Assembly (NCBI RefSeq): GCF_023703325.1
Contig: NZ_JAMQGM010000018.1
Location: 62,001 to 126,000 of the forward strand
DNA from: Streptomyces meridianus
Lineage (GTDB): Bacteria > Actinomycetota > Actinomycetes > Streptomycetales > Streptomycetaceae
Reading direction: 5' to 3'
DNA: 64,000 bases
The translations under genes and the position numbers were made by a program. Below are positions 1 through 6,715 of this stretch, piece after piece (position 1 is the stretch's first letter; each line of letters starts with the position of its first letter). The notes beneath the pieces are model-generated. The model saw nothing but the letters and a program-made list of their open reading frames with translations, searched no databases and was not told the origin of the DNA.

Positions 1-470
1 CCGGTGGCGAAGTCCAGCCGTACGCCCTCCTGCCGCGCGGTCTCCCGCAAAGCGGTCTCCACATCGCGGGGGATTCTCCGCTCCTCGAAGGGGTTGCGGC
101 TGGTGTGCCGGAGCCCGATGGCCGGGTACAGGGTGGCCAGCACGCCGGGCCGGGCGGCCGGGACGACGCGCACCAGGGCCAGCAGCGCGGGGTCGCCCGC
201 GTCCGGGAACAGCACGGTGTCGGCCGCCCACCCATGGTCTGCCAGGGCCACCCGAAGGTTCAGCAGGGCGGCGGCACAGCCGAGATGCAGGGCCCGGCCC
301 TCGGGGTCGGCATGCGGGATGGTCCGGTCGAGGTCGGCCCGCAGCTGGAACGTCCGGCTGCCCCGGGCGTACCGGAAACGCCACGGCTGCGCGTTGTGCA
401 TCGACGGGGCGGCAACGGCTGCGGCGACGAGATCGCTCACCGTGCGGTCGTCGAGTGGTCTCTGGGGCAC
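1..470 (-). CDS. Acg-family FMN-binding nitroreductase-like protein (C-terminus off the window)
   Basis: The reverse strand reads open from a GTG at 470 to the left edge, giving 156 codons of an unfinished protein. GGAGGG lies just upstream of the GTG. The N-terminus contains APSMHNAQPWRF at about residues 20-31, typical of the nitroreductase-like Acg family, and continues with aligned arginine- and alanine-rich segments of that fold. Family members bind FMN; Acg of Mycobacterium tuberculosis is a DevR-regulated dormancy protein thought to sequester flavin rather than reduce substrates. A 14-bp inverted repeat at 538-551, 67 bp upstream, matches boxes seen before other stress genes here. The family is clear; enzymatic activity cannot be judged without the missing half. 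Confidence 0.85.
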   Translation of the reverse strand, partial: MPQRPLDDRTVSDLVAAAVAAPSMHNAQPWRFRYARGSRTFQLRADLDRTIPHADPEGRALHLGCAAALLNLRVALADHGWAADTVLFPDAGDPALLALVRVVPAARPGVLATLYPAIGLRHTSRNPFEERRIPRDVETALRETARQEGVRLDFAT

Positions 471-537
471 GTTCCCTCCGGCACCGGCGGGGCGGCAGGT
501 CCCTTTCCACCGTGCCGCGCGGGGTCGGCGGCGGCTG

Positions 538-551
538 GGGCCGAACGTCCC
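538..551. promoter_or_regulatory. Dormancy-type operator, site A (GGGCCGAACGTCCC)
   Basis: Imperfect inverted repeat GGGCCGAACGTCCC, 67 bp upstream of the leftward nitroreductase-like gene. Its layout (GGG-N-C, four bases, G-N-CCC) matches the general form of DevR/OsdR palindromes and recurs at 629, 4159, 6021, 9113 and 17347. Binding is inferred, not shown. Confidence 0.5.
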
Positions 552-626
552 CGGCCCGCGGCCGTCCGGTGCAACGGGTGCCCTTCCGGGCCGGCCGCGC
601 ACCGGACGGGACCGGTCGGTCCGGGG

Positions 627-644
627 ATGGGCCGTGCGGCCCAT
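627..644. promoter_or_regulatory. Dormancy-type operator, site B (18-bp perfect inverted repeat)
   Basis: ATGGGCCG-TG-CGGCCCAT is a perfect inverted repeat. Its 14-bp core, GGGCCGTGCGGCCC at 629-642, matches site A. It ends 64 bp before the rightward cyclic-nucleotide-domain gene, so the divergent pair appears to carry one box per gene. Confidence 0.5.
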
Positions 645-708
645 GACCCGCCTGTCCGGGCGGCCGCACGATGGGGAGGACGCCGGGGTCGAGGACGGAG
701 GTCTGATC

Positions 709-1167
709 ATGACGAGGCATGGTGTGCTGCGTGCTCTTCCGGCGAACCGCCGTGACCGGTTCATGGCCCTGGCGAAGGAGGTGTCCTTCCCGGAGGAGAC
801 CCGCATCGCCGAGGAGGGCAGCCCGGCCGACCGGTTCTGGATCATCCACACCGGCAATGTGGCGCTGGACATCAGCGTCCCGGGGCGGCGTCCGGTGGTG
901 GTCGAGACCATCGGCATGGGAGAACTGCTCGGCTGGTCCTGGCTGTTCCCGCCCCGCCTGTGGCACCTCGGAGCGGAGGCCACCAGCCCGGTGCGCGCGT
1001 GGGAGTTCGACGCCACGGCCGTGCGGGAACTGTGCGACGAGGACCCGGTCCTGGGCCGGGCACTGATCACCTACATCGCGCACATCATCGCGGACCGCCT
1101 GATGGCCGCGCGGACCCGGCTCGTCGATCTGTACGGCCCGTACCGAGCGGGTGCGATACACCGCTGA
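709..1167 (+). CDS. Stand-alone cyclic nucleotide-binding (Crp-like sensor) domain protein
   Basis: A 152-residue protein starting at ATG 709, with GGAGGTCTG upstream. Residues 15-130 form a cNMP-binding beta-roll. Visible signatures are PEETRIAEEGSPADRFWIIH, then a glycine turn (IGMGELLGWSWLF) where a CRP-type phosphate-binding cassette would sit. The chain ends soon after the long C-helix, about 80 residues short of a CRP/FNR regulator, so there is no DNA-binding helix-turn-helix. It may bind a nucleotide or lipid-like ligand and act through a partner. It is divergent from the nitroreductase-like gene, and each has its own candidate dormancy box. The fold is confident; ligand and partner are unknown. 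Confidence 0.85.
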   Translation: MTRHGVLRALPANRRDRFMALAKEVSFPEETRIAEEGSPADRFWIIHTGNVALDISVPGRRPVVVETIGMGELLGWSWLFPPRLWHLGAEATSPVRAWEFDATAVRELCDEDPVLGRALITYIAHIIADRLMAARTRLVDLYGPYRAGAIHR

Positions 1168-1305
1168 AACGCCGGCCCCGCGACTCGACGGCACGCCCCT
1201 TCCGGCGCAGGCACCGCCGGTCCACGGCCGTGGTCCCGCGGCCCGGGCGTCGGTCCGGCGAGGTCCCTCGGCGTGGGCGTCCGGCCGGGTCCTGCCGCAG
1301 CCGGC

Positions 1306-2019
1306 TCAGGCCGCGGCCCGCCCGGTGCGGATCCTGCGCCCGGTGAAGCGCTCCGGCTCGATGCGCACCCACAGATCCCGCTCGCCCCCGGGCCACGGCT
1401 GGATGTGCGCCTGCTCGGCGAGCCTGCGGACCTCCTCGGGGTCGGTCACGTGCGCGGCCGTGCCCGAGACGAGCACGCTCCACCCCTGGCTCAGGGCATC
1501 GTCCACCTGGTCCACCTCGAACGCGACCTGCTCGCCGGGCACCGGGTCCGGGGCGCTGCCGGGCACCGTTCGGTAGACAATCGCGCCGGCGACCACCGCG
1601 TAGTTCACCGGCAGTGCCTCCGGGCCGCGCGGCGTGGACTGGACGACCCTCCCCACCCCCCTGTTCCCCAGCCGGTCCCAGCACTCCTCGGGGCCGAGGT
1701 CCAGCAGTTCGGGGTGGGCTGCCGCGTCACCGGTGCCGGGCGGGGCGTCGACGCCGCCCCCGTAGAGCTTGCCGACGGTCGTCCGCAGAACGCCTGCCAG
1801 CCGGATGACCGCTCCGGGGCTGACGTCCGCGGGCCGCTCCTCCAGGTACTGCAGGTATCTCGGAGCGATGCCCGCGGCGGCGGCCACGTCCTCGCGGGAC
1901 AGGCCGAGTTCCTCCCGCCGCAATGCGACCCGGCGGCCGAGGTCACCCGGGCGGGGCGGCCTGGCACGGGGGCTCCGGCTGCCGGCTCCCCCGGTGCTGT
2001 CGTCCGTCACCCGTCTCAC
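1306..2019 (-). CDS. XRE helix-turn-helix fused to a pyridoxamine 5'-phosphate oxidase-like flavin domain
   Basis: 237 residues from GTG 2019; an in-frame GTG at 2010 is an alternative start. Residues about 26-80 are an XRE-type helix-turn-helix (LGLSREDVAAAAGI, then YLQYLEE). Residues about 95-230 form a split-barrel PNPOx-like domain: GRVVQST, LPVNYAVV, then VAFEVDQVD and GWSVLVSGTA. Such barrels bind FMN, F420 or haem. The joining of a DNA-binding domain to a flavin-type barrel suggests a redox- or flavin-responsive regulator. It follows a universal stress gene and an alcohol dehydrogenase on the same strand, so it may be last in that unit. Both domains are clear; target genes are unknown. 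Confidence 0.85.
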   Translation of the reverse strand: MRRVTDDSTGGAGSRSPRARPPRPGDLGRRVALRREELGLSREDVAAAAGIAPRYLQYLEERPADVSPGAVIRLAGVLRTTVGKLYGGGVDAPPGTGDAAAHPELLDLGPEECWDRLGNRGVGRVVQSTPRGPEALPVNYAVVAGAIVYRTVPGSAPDPVPGEQVAFEVDQVDDALSQGWSVLVSGTAAHVTDPEEVRRLAEQAHIQPWPGGERDLWVRIEPERFTGRRIRTGRAAA

Positions 2020-2123
2020 GTCCTTCCACCGGCGGTCCCCTGCGTCCCTCTCTCCAGGGGATCACCGCTGCGGGCATCACGCCATTGCGGCGGAAGGCCG
2101 GACCTCCCGCCGCGACGTCCGGG

Positions 2124-2987
2124 TCAATCGTGGGGAACCACCGCGACCGGACACGGGGCGTGGTGCAGCACGCCGTGCGTGACGTGCCCGATGTGCCCCC
2201 CGACACCGCGGCCGTGCCGGCGGCGTCCGACCACCAGGAGATCGGCGGCGGCTCCCGCTTCGGTCAGGTCCCGGCCCACCGACCCGTGGAGCACGTGCTC
2301 GACGACCTCCACCCCCGGGTACGCATCGCGCCACGGACCGAGGAACCGGGCCAGCGCCTGCACCTGCTCGCCCTGCAGTTCGGTGACGAGACCGGGGCCG
2401 ATCGGGGAAACCGCGTAGCCGTAGGCCAGATGCTGGTTCCAGACGTGCACCACGTGCAGGGCGCTCTTGCGGGAGGCGGCCTCGTCGAACGCGAAGGCGA
2501 TCAGCGGGTCGCAGGGGAGACGGAAGTCGAGGCCGAGCACCACCACCCCCCGGCTCTCGCTCTCCGGCACCCGGGGTGCCCGGACGAGGACGACCGGTCG
2601 TTCGGCGCGGGCGATCACCTGGAGCCCGACGGAACCGTAGAGGAAACCGTTCACCGTGCCGAGCCCGTGACTGCCGAGGGCCAGCAGTTCCGCCTCCGCG
2701 GCCGCGCGGAGCAGCAGTCCGGCGGGGACGCCCGGGACCTGTTCGGCACTCACCTCGAGCCCGGGACGGCTTCCTGCGATCTCCCGCTCGGTCGTCCTCA
2801 GACGGTTCTCCGCCCAGTGCCGCTGTTGCTCCGGCCCGAGCGGGAAGTGCGGATTGCTCGGCAGCCACTCCCACACCTGCAGGAGCCGCAACGGCAGGTT
2901 GCGGCGGGAGGCCGTCTCGGCGGCCCATTCGGCCGCGGCCATGCTCTCGGGCGACCCGTCCACCCCTGCGGTCACGGGCAGTTCCAT
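2124..2987 (-). CDS. Universal stress protein, tandem UspA domains
   Basis: 287 residues from ATG 2987, with GAGGAGG upstream. It has two UspA folds, at about residues 1-145 and 150-287. The first starts AGVDGSPESMAAAEWA and carries the nucleotide-binding run LALGSHGLGTVNGF followed by RAERPVVLV, the G-2x-G-9x-G type seen in ATP-binding Usps. The second ends LVVGRRRHGR... APCPVAVVP, where the loop is arginine-rich and less canonical. Tandem Usps accumulate in hypoxic or non-growing actinobacteria. The gene lies 66 bp downstream of the alcohol dehydrogenase gene on the same strand, so co-transcription is likely. Confidence 0.93.
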   Translation of the reverse strand: MELPVTAGVDGSPESMAAAEWAAETASRRNLPLRLLQVWEWLPSNPHFPLGPEQQRHWAENRLRTTEREIAGSRPGLEVSAEQVPGVPAGLLLRAAAEAELLALGSHGLGTVNGFLYGSVGLQVIARAERPVVLVRAPRVPESESRGVVVLGLDFRLPCDPLIAFAFDEAASRKSALHVVHVWNQHLAYGYAVSPIGPGLVTELQGEQVQALARFLGPWRDAYPGVEVVEHVLHGSVGRDLTEAGAAADLLVVGRRRHGRGVGGHIGHVTHGVLHHAPCPVAVVPHD

Positions 2988-3053
2988 GGCTCGGCCTCCT
3001 CGCTTCGCACCGGTCCGGTCGCTGCCGCTGCCGGACCTCCTGTCCCGGGCCCG

Positions 3054-4100
3054 TCAGGGCGGACGCTGCCCGTTCATCAGCACCGCCGCCCCGGTGACCC
3101 GGTCACCGGCGAGGTCCGCCAGAGCCCGGTCCGCCCGGTCCATCGGGTAGCGCTCCACGTGCACCCGGGGGCGCAGCCGCTCGGCCTCCTCCAGGAACGC
3201 ACGGGCGTCGGCACGTGTGTTGGCCGTGACGCTGCACAGAGTGCGCTCCTGGAAGAGGTGGGCGGCGTAGTCCAGAGCGGGGATGGTGCTGAGGTGGATG
3301 CCGGCGACGGCGAGCGTGCCGCCCCGGTCGAGTGCCGACAGGGCCACCGGGACGAGGTCGCCCACCGGGGCGAAGAGGATGGCGGAGTCCAGGGGCTCGG
3401 GCGGCGCGTCGTACGCCCGGCGCGCGGAGGCCGCCCCCAGTTCCAGGGCGAGCCGGCGCGCGGCCTCCGCCCGGGTGAGCACGTGCACGGTCGCGCCGCG
3501 GGCGAGCGCGAGCTGGGCTGTGATGTGCGCGGAGGCCCCGAAACCGTAGATGCCCAGACGTCCCGCGACAGGTACCCGGGCGCGCGCGAGCGCCCGGTAG
3601 CCGATGATGCCGGCGCAGAGCAGCGGCGCCAGTTCGTCCTCCGGCCAGTCCTCGGGGAGCCGGTGGACGAAGCGGGCGTCGGCGAGGGTGTACCCGGCGT
3701 AACCGCCGTCGAGGTCCCAGCCCGTGTAGCGCGACTGCGGGCAGAGGTTCTCGCGCCCGGACCGGCAGTACGCGCAGCTGCCGCAGGTGCCGGCGAGCCA
3801 GGCGACGCCGACACGGTCGCCCTCGCCGAGACCTTCGGCGGGCTCGCCGGACCGGACGACCCGGCCGACCACCTGGTGGCCGGGGACGCAGGAGACCCGG
3901 TGCACCGGCAGGTCGCCCTCGGCGAGGTGCAGGTCCGTACGGCACACGCCGCAGGCGTCCACACGGACCAGGACCTGGTGCGGGCCCGGCTCGGGGACGG
4001 AGCGCCGGATGCGTCGCAGCGGGGAGGTGCGGACGGGGCCGGGCCGATCGACGACCCAGACGTCCGTCTGGGTGGCGGTTTCCTGCGTCCTCCCGGCCAT
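3054..4100 (-). CDS. Zinc-dependent alcohol dehydrogenase (MDR family)
   Basis: 348 residues from ATG 4100; the ribosome site is only a weak GGGGG. It is a medium-chain dehydrogenase. Catalytic-zinc residues are in CGVCRTDLH and GHQVVGRV. The structural-zinc cluster is [15 protein letters not shown], and a Rossmann turn reads YGFGASAH. It should oxidise or reduce a primary alcohol/aldehyde pair with NAD(P)H, plausibly regenerating NAD+ when oxygen is short. It is divergent from the CBS-BON gene. Between them lie a 14-bp box (4159-4172) and a separate 16-bp palindrome (4133-4148). The universal stress gene follows. Family assignment is secure; substrate is not. Confidence 0.93.
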   Translation of the reverse strand: MAGRTQETATQTDVWVVDRPGPVRTSPLRRIRRSVPEPGPHQVLVRVDACGVCRTDLHLAEGDLPVHRVSCVPGHQVVGRVVRSGEPAEGLGEGDRVGVAWLAGTCGSCAYCRSGRENLCPQSRYTGWDLDGGYAGYTLADARFVHRLPEDWPEDELAPLLCAGIIGYRALARARVPVAGRLGIYGFGASAHITAQLALARGATVHVLTRAEAARRLALELGAASARRAYDAPPEPLDSAILFAPVGDLVPVALSALDRGGTLAVAGIHLSTIPALDYAAHLFQERTLCSVTANTRADARAFLEEAERLRPRVHVERYPMDRADRALADLAGDRVTGAAVLMNGQRPP

Positions 4101-4132
4101 GCCCCCAACGTGGCACGGCCGGGAGGGGTGCG

Positions 4133-4148
4133 CGCATGGGCCCATGCG
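4133..4148. promoter_or_regulatory. Perfect 16-bp palindrome upstream of the alcohol dehydrogenase gene
   Basis: CGCATGGGCCCATGCG is its own reverse complement, 32 bp upstream of the alcohol dehydrogenase start. It shares the ATGGGC/GCCCAT arms of site B but without the central spacer, so it could be a second site for the same regulator or for another dimer. Confidence 0.35.
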
Positions 4149-4158
4149 ACCGGTGCGG

Positions 4159-4172
4159 GGGCCGCCCGGCCC
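4159..4172. promoter_or_regulatory. Dormancy-type operator, site C (GGGCCGCCCGGCCC)
   Basis: Inverted repeat in the divergent promoter region, 58 bp from the alcohol dehydrogenase start and 69 bp from the CBS-BON start. One site could serve both genes. It has the same 14-bp layout as sites A, B, D, F and G. Confidence 0.45.
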
Positions 4173-4241
4173 ATCTCGGCCGGGCGCGCCGGACCGCAGG
4201 CTGGTAGGTGACGTGCGTCGGTCACGGGTGAGGAGCGTGTG

Positions 4242-4907
4242 ATGGAACACCGGACGGTCGGGGAACTGATGACGCGGAAGGTCGTGACGGCACCGGGCGA
4301 CCTGCCGTTCAAGGAGGTCGTGGCCCTGCTCGCGGACAACGACGTGACGGCGGTTCCCGTTGTGGACCGCGCGGGCCGGCCGATGGGCGTCGTCTCCGAA
4401 GCGGACCTGCTGCGCAAGTCGTCGAGCCGGTCGGACCTGTCGGGGCGCACGCCCGTTCCGCATCTGGAGGAGTGGGAGCGGGCCAAGGCCGAGGGAACCC
4501 GCGCGGAGGAACTGATGTCGGCGCCGGCCGTGTGCGCGCACCCGGACTGGAGTGTGGTGGAGGCGGCCCGGTTCATGGCCGTTCAGGGCGTCAAGCGGCT
4601 GCCCGTGGTCGACGAGGCGGACCGGCTGCTCGGCATCGTCAGCCGTGGCGACCTCCTGCGGATCTTCCTGCGCCGGGACGAGGCGATCCGCGAGGAGATC
4701 CTGCGGGACGTGCTGGACCGGACGCTGCATCTGGCGCCGTCCCCCGTCACCGTGGAGGTCTCCGAGGGCCGGGTACGACTCGGCGGGACCGTGCCGTACC
4801 GGAGTCTGGCCCCGGTCCTGGAGCGGCTGTGCGCAGGCGTGGACGGGGTGGTCTCGGTGTCGGGGCGGCTCACCGCGGAGAGCGACGACACGACTGCCGC
4901 AGCCTGA
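4242..4907 (+). CDS. Tandem CBS-domain protein with C-terminal BON domain (Hrp1-like)
   Basis: 221 residues. I chose ATG 4242 over the GTG at 4239 because AGGAG (4231-4235) is then six bases upstream. The CBS pair spans residues about 8-65 ([28 protein letters not shown]) and 90-145 ([28 protein letters not shown]). A BON domain follows at about 158-215 ([16 protein letters not shown]). CBS pairs usually sense adenine nucleotides; BON domains bind membranes or lipids. The CBS half resembles Hrp1, a DevR-regulon protein of mycobacteria. A strong hairpin terminator follows. Confidence 0.92.
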   Translation: MEHRTVGELMTRKVVTAPGDLPFKEVVALLADNDVTAVPVVDRAGRPMGVVSEADLLRKSSSRSDLSGRTPVPHLEEWERAKAEGTRAEELMSAPAVCAHPDWSVVEAARFMAVQGVKRLPVVDEADRLLGIVSRGDLLRIFLRRDEAIREEILRDVLDRTLHLAPSPVTVEVSEGRVRLGGTVPYRSLAPVLERLCAGVDGVVSVSGRLTAESDDTTAAA

Positions 4908-4914
4908 CGGTGAT

Positions 4915-4946
4915 CCCGGGCCCCGAGCAGTCGCTCGGGGCCCGGG
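4915..4946. terminator. Bidirectional hairpin terminator, perfect 14-bp stem
   Basis: CCCGGGCCCCGAGC and its exact complement flank the tetraloop AGTC, between the convergent ends of the CBS-BON gene (4907) and the DUF1876 gene (4953). There is no U-run, as is common in Streptomyces terminators. Confidence 0.8.
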
Positions 4947-4952
4947 GTCGGG

Positions 4953-5243
4953 TCAGGTGGGCCAGCCCAGGACGGGTTCCCGGGCCCGCCCGCGGAGTGG
5001 AGCGGCCATGTCGTGAATGTCGCGTTCGGCGATGCCCAGCAGCTGCTGGGCCACGTCGCCGAGTGCGCGGCCGGCGGCCAGTTCGTCGCCGATCTCGGGG
5101 ACGTCCAGGTCGTCGGGGCTGCACCGGGCGACGCCGAGGCCGGTGAGCGCAGCGCCGCCGGTGTCCAGGACCGCCCGCGCCTTCGTCGTACCGTTCTCCT
5201 CGGAAAGGAAGAGACGGACCTTCCACTCCAGTGTCCGCGCCAT
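4953..5243 (-). CDS. DUF1876 dsRBD-fold protein (Rv1738-like)
   Basis: 96 residues from ATG 5243. The sequence (ARTLEWKVRLFLSE..., KARAVLDTGG, LTGLGVARC, DVPEIGDELAAGRAL) is the DUF1876 family. Rv1738, a member, is among the most strongly DevR-induced proteins of M. tuberculosis and has a fold like ribosome hibernation factors. The role here, presumably slowing translation in low oxygen, is inferred from the family. A weak 12-of-14 match to the dormancy box lies at 5285-5298, only 41 bp upstream. The gene is 74 bp downstream of the Rv1733c-like gene, so it may also be read from that promoter. Confidence 0.88.
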   Translation of the reverse strand: MARTLEWKVRLFLSEENGTTKARAVLDTGGAALTGLGVARCSPDDLDVPEIGDELAAGRALGDVAQQLLGIAERDIHDMAAPLRGRAREPVLGWPT

Positions 5244-5317
5244 GTCCGGGCTCCTCCCGTCGCCGCGCACGCCAGTCGTGCACGGGGCCTGTGGCCGGGC
5301 TCGTGGCCGGCCCTCGG

Positions 5318-5935
5318 TCACCCCTGCGATCTCCTGGACCACCGGGGTTCCAGCAGCTGCCACTCGGCCTCCCACTGCGCGTAGCGCCGGCGGTCGAGCA
5401 TGTACACGAAACCGGCCCGGGCCAGCAGGAACACCGTCAGCGTGGCCCCGCCGGTCACCGCGCCGGCCAGCCAGGCCGTGGCGACCGCCTGCTTGGACGT
5501 CATCGGCGGTTCGGTGATCGAACCGCCGCGGTCGGCCCAGGTGTTGACGATCGTTCCGGCCTTCGTGCCCGGCGCGACCTGGGCGACGCCCTGGTGCCGG
5601 GTGCCGTCCTTGTCGGTCCAGCGCACCGGCATCCGCACCGGGCTTCCGCTGCCCGCCGGATCGGGAGCCGGCTTCGCGTCGGAGACGAGCCGCGCCTTCA
5701 CCGGATGCCGCTCGGCGTTCTGGGTCTGCACGGTCTCCATCCCGGTGTGCAGCGTGGTGGTACCGACGCTGATCGCGGCCGCCGGCAACCCGACGACCAG
5801 ACCGATGATCAGCAGGAACCCGAACCAGGACTGGGCCCGGTCCGAGCTGCGGTACAGGGGGTTGCTGCTCTTGCGCACAGAAGTGCGGCCGGATCCGTGG
5901 TCTCCGGAGTTCCGCTGCGAACGGTGAGTACTCAT
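5318..5935 (-). CDS. Rv1733c-like membrane protein
   Basis: 205 residues from ATG 5935. A basic N-terminus precedes a first membrane segment at about residues 37-60 (FGFLLIIGLVVGLPAAAI). A soluble loop with VPRMPVRW-type sequence and GTIVNTWADRGG follows. A second membrane segment lies at about 150-175 (AWLAGAVTGGATLTVFLLAR), then a tryptophan-rich tail (WEAEWQLLEPRW). This two-helix architecture and the tail match the Rv1733c family, another DevR-regulon product whose function is unknown. A good dormancy-type box (6021-6034) lies 85 bp upstream. The family call rests on overall pattern, as there are no catalytic residues to check. Confidence 0.82.
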   Translation of the reverse strand: MSTHRSQRNSGDHGSGRTSVRKSSNPLYRSSDRAQSWFGFLLIIGLVVGLPAAAISVGTTTLHTGMETVQTQNAERHPVKARLVSDAKPAPDPAGSGSPVRMPVRWTDKDGTRHQGVAQVAPGTKAGTIVNTWADRGGSITEPPMTSKQAVATAWLAGAVTGGATLTVFLLARAGFVYMLDRRRYAQWEAEWQLLEPRWSRRSQG

Positions 5936-6020
5936 GACCCGTCCACCTCACTCCCTGTACCGCCGACCGATCGCGGGGTGTTCCCTTCCACTGTGGGACG
6001 CGCCTCGTCGGGCGGGCACG

Positions 6021-6034
6021 GGGCCGAAGGTCCC
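6021..6034. promoter_or_regulatory. Dormancy-type operator, site D (GGGCCGAAGGTCCC)
   Basis: Located 85 bp upstream of the Rv1733c-like gene and just past the 3' end of the flavodoxin gene. It differs from site A by one base (AAG for AAC) and from site G by one base. Confidence 0.5.
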
Positions 6035-6056
6035 TCCGGGGATCCCGACCGGGTCG

Positions 6057-6584
6057 TCATCCCGGACCGGCGCTCCCCCCGTCGGAACGCCCGAGGGCAC
6101 GCCCGATTCCGGCGGCCCAGGCATCGATCTCGTCCCAGTCCCGGAAATCCCCGTAGCGGCCGCCGAACACCTCCCACAACAGCCGGCCCGGCAGCGGCAG
6201 GTGGTCGCGCTCGACCCGGCCGGCGAAGAGGTGGTGCTCACTCGCCGTCGCGGTCCGGCGGAAGGCGGCCACCCGCCGGGGTGGTTTCGCCTTCGCCTCG
6301 AACCGGCCGCCGAGCGCCCGGGCCAGGCCGACGCTGAACAGCCAGACCGGACGGTCCGCCAGGACGCGGGCGTTGTCCTCGAGGAACGCGGCGGCTTCGT
6401 CCAGCCAGTCCCCGTTGTGGACAGCGCTCCCGATCACCATGGCCTCGTAGGAACCGGCCGGCCCGGCCTCGTCGACCGGCCGGGCATCGACCTCGAAACC
6501 CTGTTCCCTGAGCCGGGTCGCGATGCGTGTGGCAATGCCACGGGTGGATCCGTGGGCACTGGCGTATCCGACCAGGACCACCAT
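6057..6584 (-). CDS. Flavodoxin-domain protein
   Basis: 175 residues from ATG 6584, with GGAGGC upstream. The N-terminal FMN phosphate loop GYASAHGSTRGIA replaces the usual T/S-x-T-G-x-T, as in flavodoxin_5/HemG-like proteins. AMVIGSAVHNGDWL and VWLFSVGLA supply the other flavin-contact strands. It probably passes electrons to an unidentified partner, or acts like HemG/menaquinone-linked flavodoxins. It sits between the Rv1733c-like gene and the ATPase-hemerythrin gene, all leftward. A degenerate dormancy box lies at 6659-6674. The partner is unknown. Confidence 0.88.
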   Translation of the reverse strand: MVVLVGYASAHGSTRGIATRIATRLREQGFEVDARPVDEAGPAGSYEAMVIGSAVHNGDWLDEAAAFLEDNARVLADRPVWLFSVGLARALGGRFEAKAKPPRRVAAFRRTATASEHHLFAGRVERDHLPLPGRLLWEVFGGRYGDFRDWDEIDAWAAGIGRALGRSDGGSAGPG

Positions 6585-6658
6585 CGTGCCGCCTCCTTCC
6601 GACGCTGCATTGCCGTCACGCGTCCTTCAACCCCACGCCCGCACGCCGGGCCGTGCCA

Positions 6659-6674
6659 GGGGACGAACGGGCCC
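6659..6674. promoter_or_regulatory. Degenerate dormancy-type box, site E (GGGGACGAACGGGCCC)
   Basis: 74 bp upstream of the flavodoxin gene. The arms resemble sites A-G but are one base further apart, so this is a weaker candidate. Confidence 0.3.
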
Positions 6675-6715
6675 GGTCGTACGCCCACCGGCCCATGCAG
6701 GACCGGTTCCCGGAC

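Noticed and set aside
1923..4211. 762-residue rightward open frame
   Set aside because: It lies antisense to the universal stress and alcohol dehydrogenase genes, has no ribosome site, and its composition (Arg, Gly, Pro, Val) is that of a GC-rich shadow frame.
5285..5298. GGGCCTGTGGCCGG as a further dormancy box before the DUF1876 gene
   Set aside because: Two mismatches in the second arm and only 41 bp from the start codon; noted only as weak support.
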